From NCBI RefSeq assembly GCF_034480035.2, contig NZ_CP118753.2:248001-312000 (forward strand): a DNA stretch of 64,000 bases, given 5' to 3'. This document shows, piece after piece, positions 63,712-64,000 of the stretch. Both the position numbers and the translations under genes were made by a program. The notes beneath the pieces were generated by a model. That model was not told the origin of the DNA and did not search any database. It saw nothing but the letters and a program-made list of their open reading frames with translations. The DNA comes from Methanosphaera sp. ISO3-F5 (lineage in GTDB: Archaea; Methanobacteriota; Methanobacteria; Methanobacteriales; Methanobacteriaceae). How positions within the stretch are numbered: the first letter of the stretch is position 1; every line of letters starts with the position of its first letter.

Positions 63712-64000
63712 TTAGATTTGTTTCATAAACCTGTTCTTTATTTTAGATGGTGATAAATCAATTATAGGTGCATCACTATTTCCAGGATTAACCTTAATAT
63801 GAACAAAAATAGGACCATTTCTATCAACATAATTGCTCATATCAATATCTTCCACACTTTTTCTAGCATCAACGAAGAACACTTCCTTAAATCCAATACT
63901 ATTTGCAATATCTGATAAGTTAATCTTTGAACTATACGTTTCCTGTGAACCAGTTGAACCATAAGCCTCATTATCAATCAAAGCAATAATTAAATTTCTA
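63712..64000 (-). CDS. comE: Sulfopyruvate decarboxylase beta-subunit type protein (C-terminal part)
   Basis: Only about the last 95 residues are in the window. They include LIDNEAYGSTGSQETYSSKI, a thiamine-diphosphate-binding stretch typical of ComE and related phosphonopyruvate decarboxylases, and PGNSDAPIIDLSPSKIKNRF at the end. ComDE makes sulfoacetaldehyde in coenzyme M synthesis. The frame is open past 64000, so the start lies outside. It is convergent with the tRNA array. A related decarboxylase cannot be excluded from this fragment. Confidence 0.75.
   Translation of the reverse strand, partial: RNLIIALIDNEAYGSTGSQETYSSKINLSDIANSIGFKEVFFVDARKSVEDIDMSNYVDRNGPIFVHIKVNPGNSDAPIIDLSPSKIKNRFMKQI

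Overview
The window is a strongly AT-rich archaeal chromosome segment from a methanogen of the order Methanobacteriales. It carries the formylmethanofuran dehydrogenase genes, the archaeal D-family polymerase large subunit, class I lysyl-tRNA synthetase, PurP, Sec61 beta, NrpR, an intron-bearing tRNA-Met, a probable coenzyme M gene and near-cognate archaeal ribosome binding sites (GGAGGTGAT-like). Gene content and base composition fit Methanosphaera best (M. stadtmanae or a close relative). That is an inference from memory; no database search was possible.

Region by region: (1) 1-13.3 kb is a cell-surface glycan locus: a partial DUF4012 protein, a three-domain glycosyltransferase, a Wzm/Wzt-type export transporter, two small GT2 enzymes, a decayed TnpB remnant, a polyprenyl-phosphate sugar transferase, a GT-C-like membrane protein, UDP-glucose dehydrogenase and a DUF1616 membrane protein. 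(2) 13.5-24.3 kb is mixed: truD, a copper ATPase preceded by a separate metal-binding-domain ORF that ends at an A9 tract, the small subunit of aconitase X, a tandem-repeat coiled-coil-like protein, Sec61 beta, thiC, tRNA-Met, a complete IS1182-like insertion sequence with inverted repeats, and a ThiF/MoeB-type E1 enzyme. (3) 24.5-28.5 kb holds nitrogen control (glnA and nrpR) and a ferredoxin. (4) 28.5-36.3 kb has purP, a fwdGDBAC operon with a small DUF2097-like gene, 6-phospho-3-hexuloisomerase and a ModE/LysR-like regulator. (5) 36.3-51.9 kb is housekeeping: lysS, a TrkA protein, a second thiC, a PfkB kinase, anaerobic ribonucleotide reductase, PolD large subunit, a DUF2971 protein, DNA ligase and a membrane-tethered OB-fold protein. 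(6) 52-59 kb returns to envelope and carbon metabolism: a second GT-C-like membrane protein, a secreted protein with CWB2-like repeats, a phosphoglucosamine mutase-type enzyme, and an XRE-cupin regulator coupled to an acyl/acetyl-CoA synthetase. (7) 59-62.7 kb is a minus-strand run: radical SAM protein, gatB, a CBS-ParB-like protein and hisE. (8) 62.8-64 kb is a tRNA array (Asn, CAT-anticodon, Glu, Leu, His, Glu) followed by the C-terminal part of a sulfopyruvate decarboxylase-type gene.

How the parts fit together: UDP-glucose dehydrogenase, a GlmM-type mutase, a lipid-linked sugar transferase, GT2 and GT-C enzymes and an ABC exporter form a coherent surface-polysaccharide pathway. The fwd operon supplies the CO2/formylmethanofuran step of methanogenesis. 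The CoA synthetase with its regulator would feed acetate into biosynthesis, which suits an acetate-requiring gut methanogen.

Most notable: (a) the copper ATPase appears to be split from an upstream metal-binding domain by a -1 frame change at an A9 tract, which suggests either programmed slippage that makes both a free chaperone and a full pump, or a lesion; (b) three genes (DUF1616, nrpR, gatB) have a strong Shine-Dalgarno exactly 7 nt before an in-frame AUA, AUC or AUU codon rather than a normal start; (c) a protein with five near-identical helix-like modules encoded by 135- and 159-bp tandem repeats; (d) a degraded TnpB end; (e) a three-block noncoding module shared by two distant intergenic regions.
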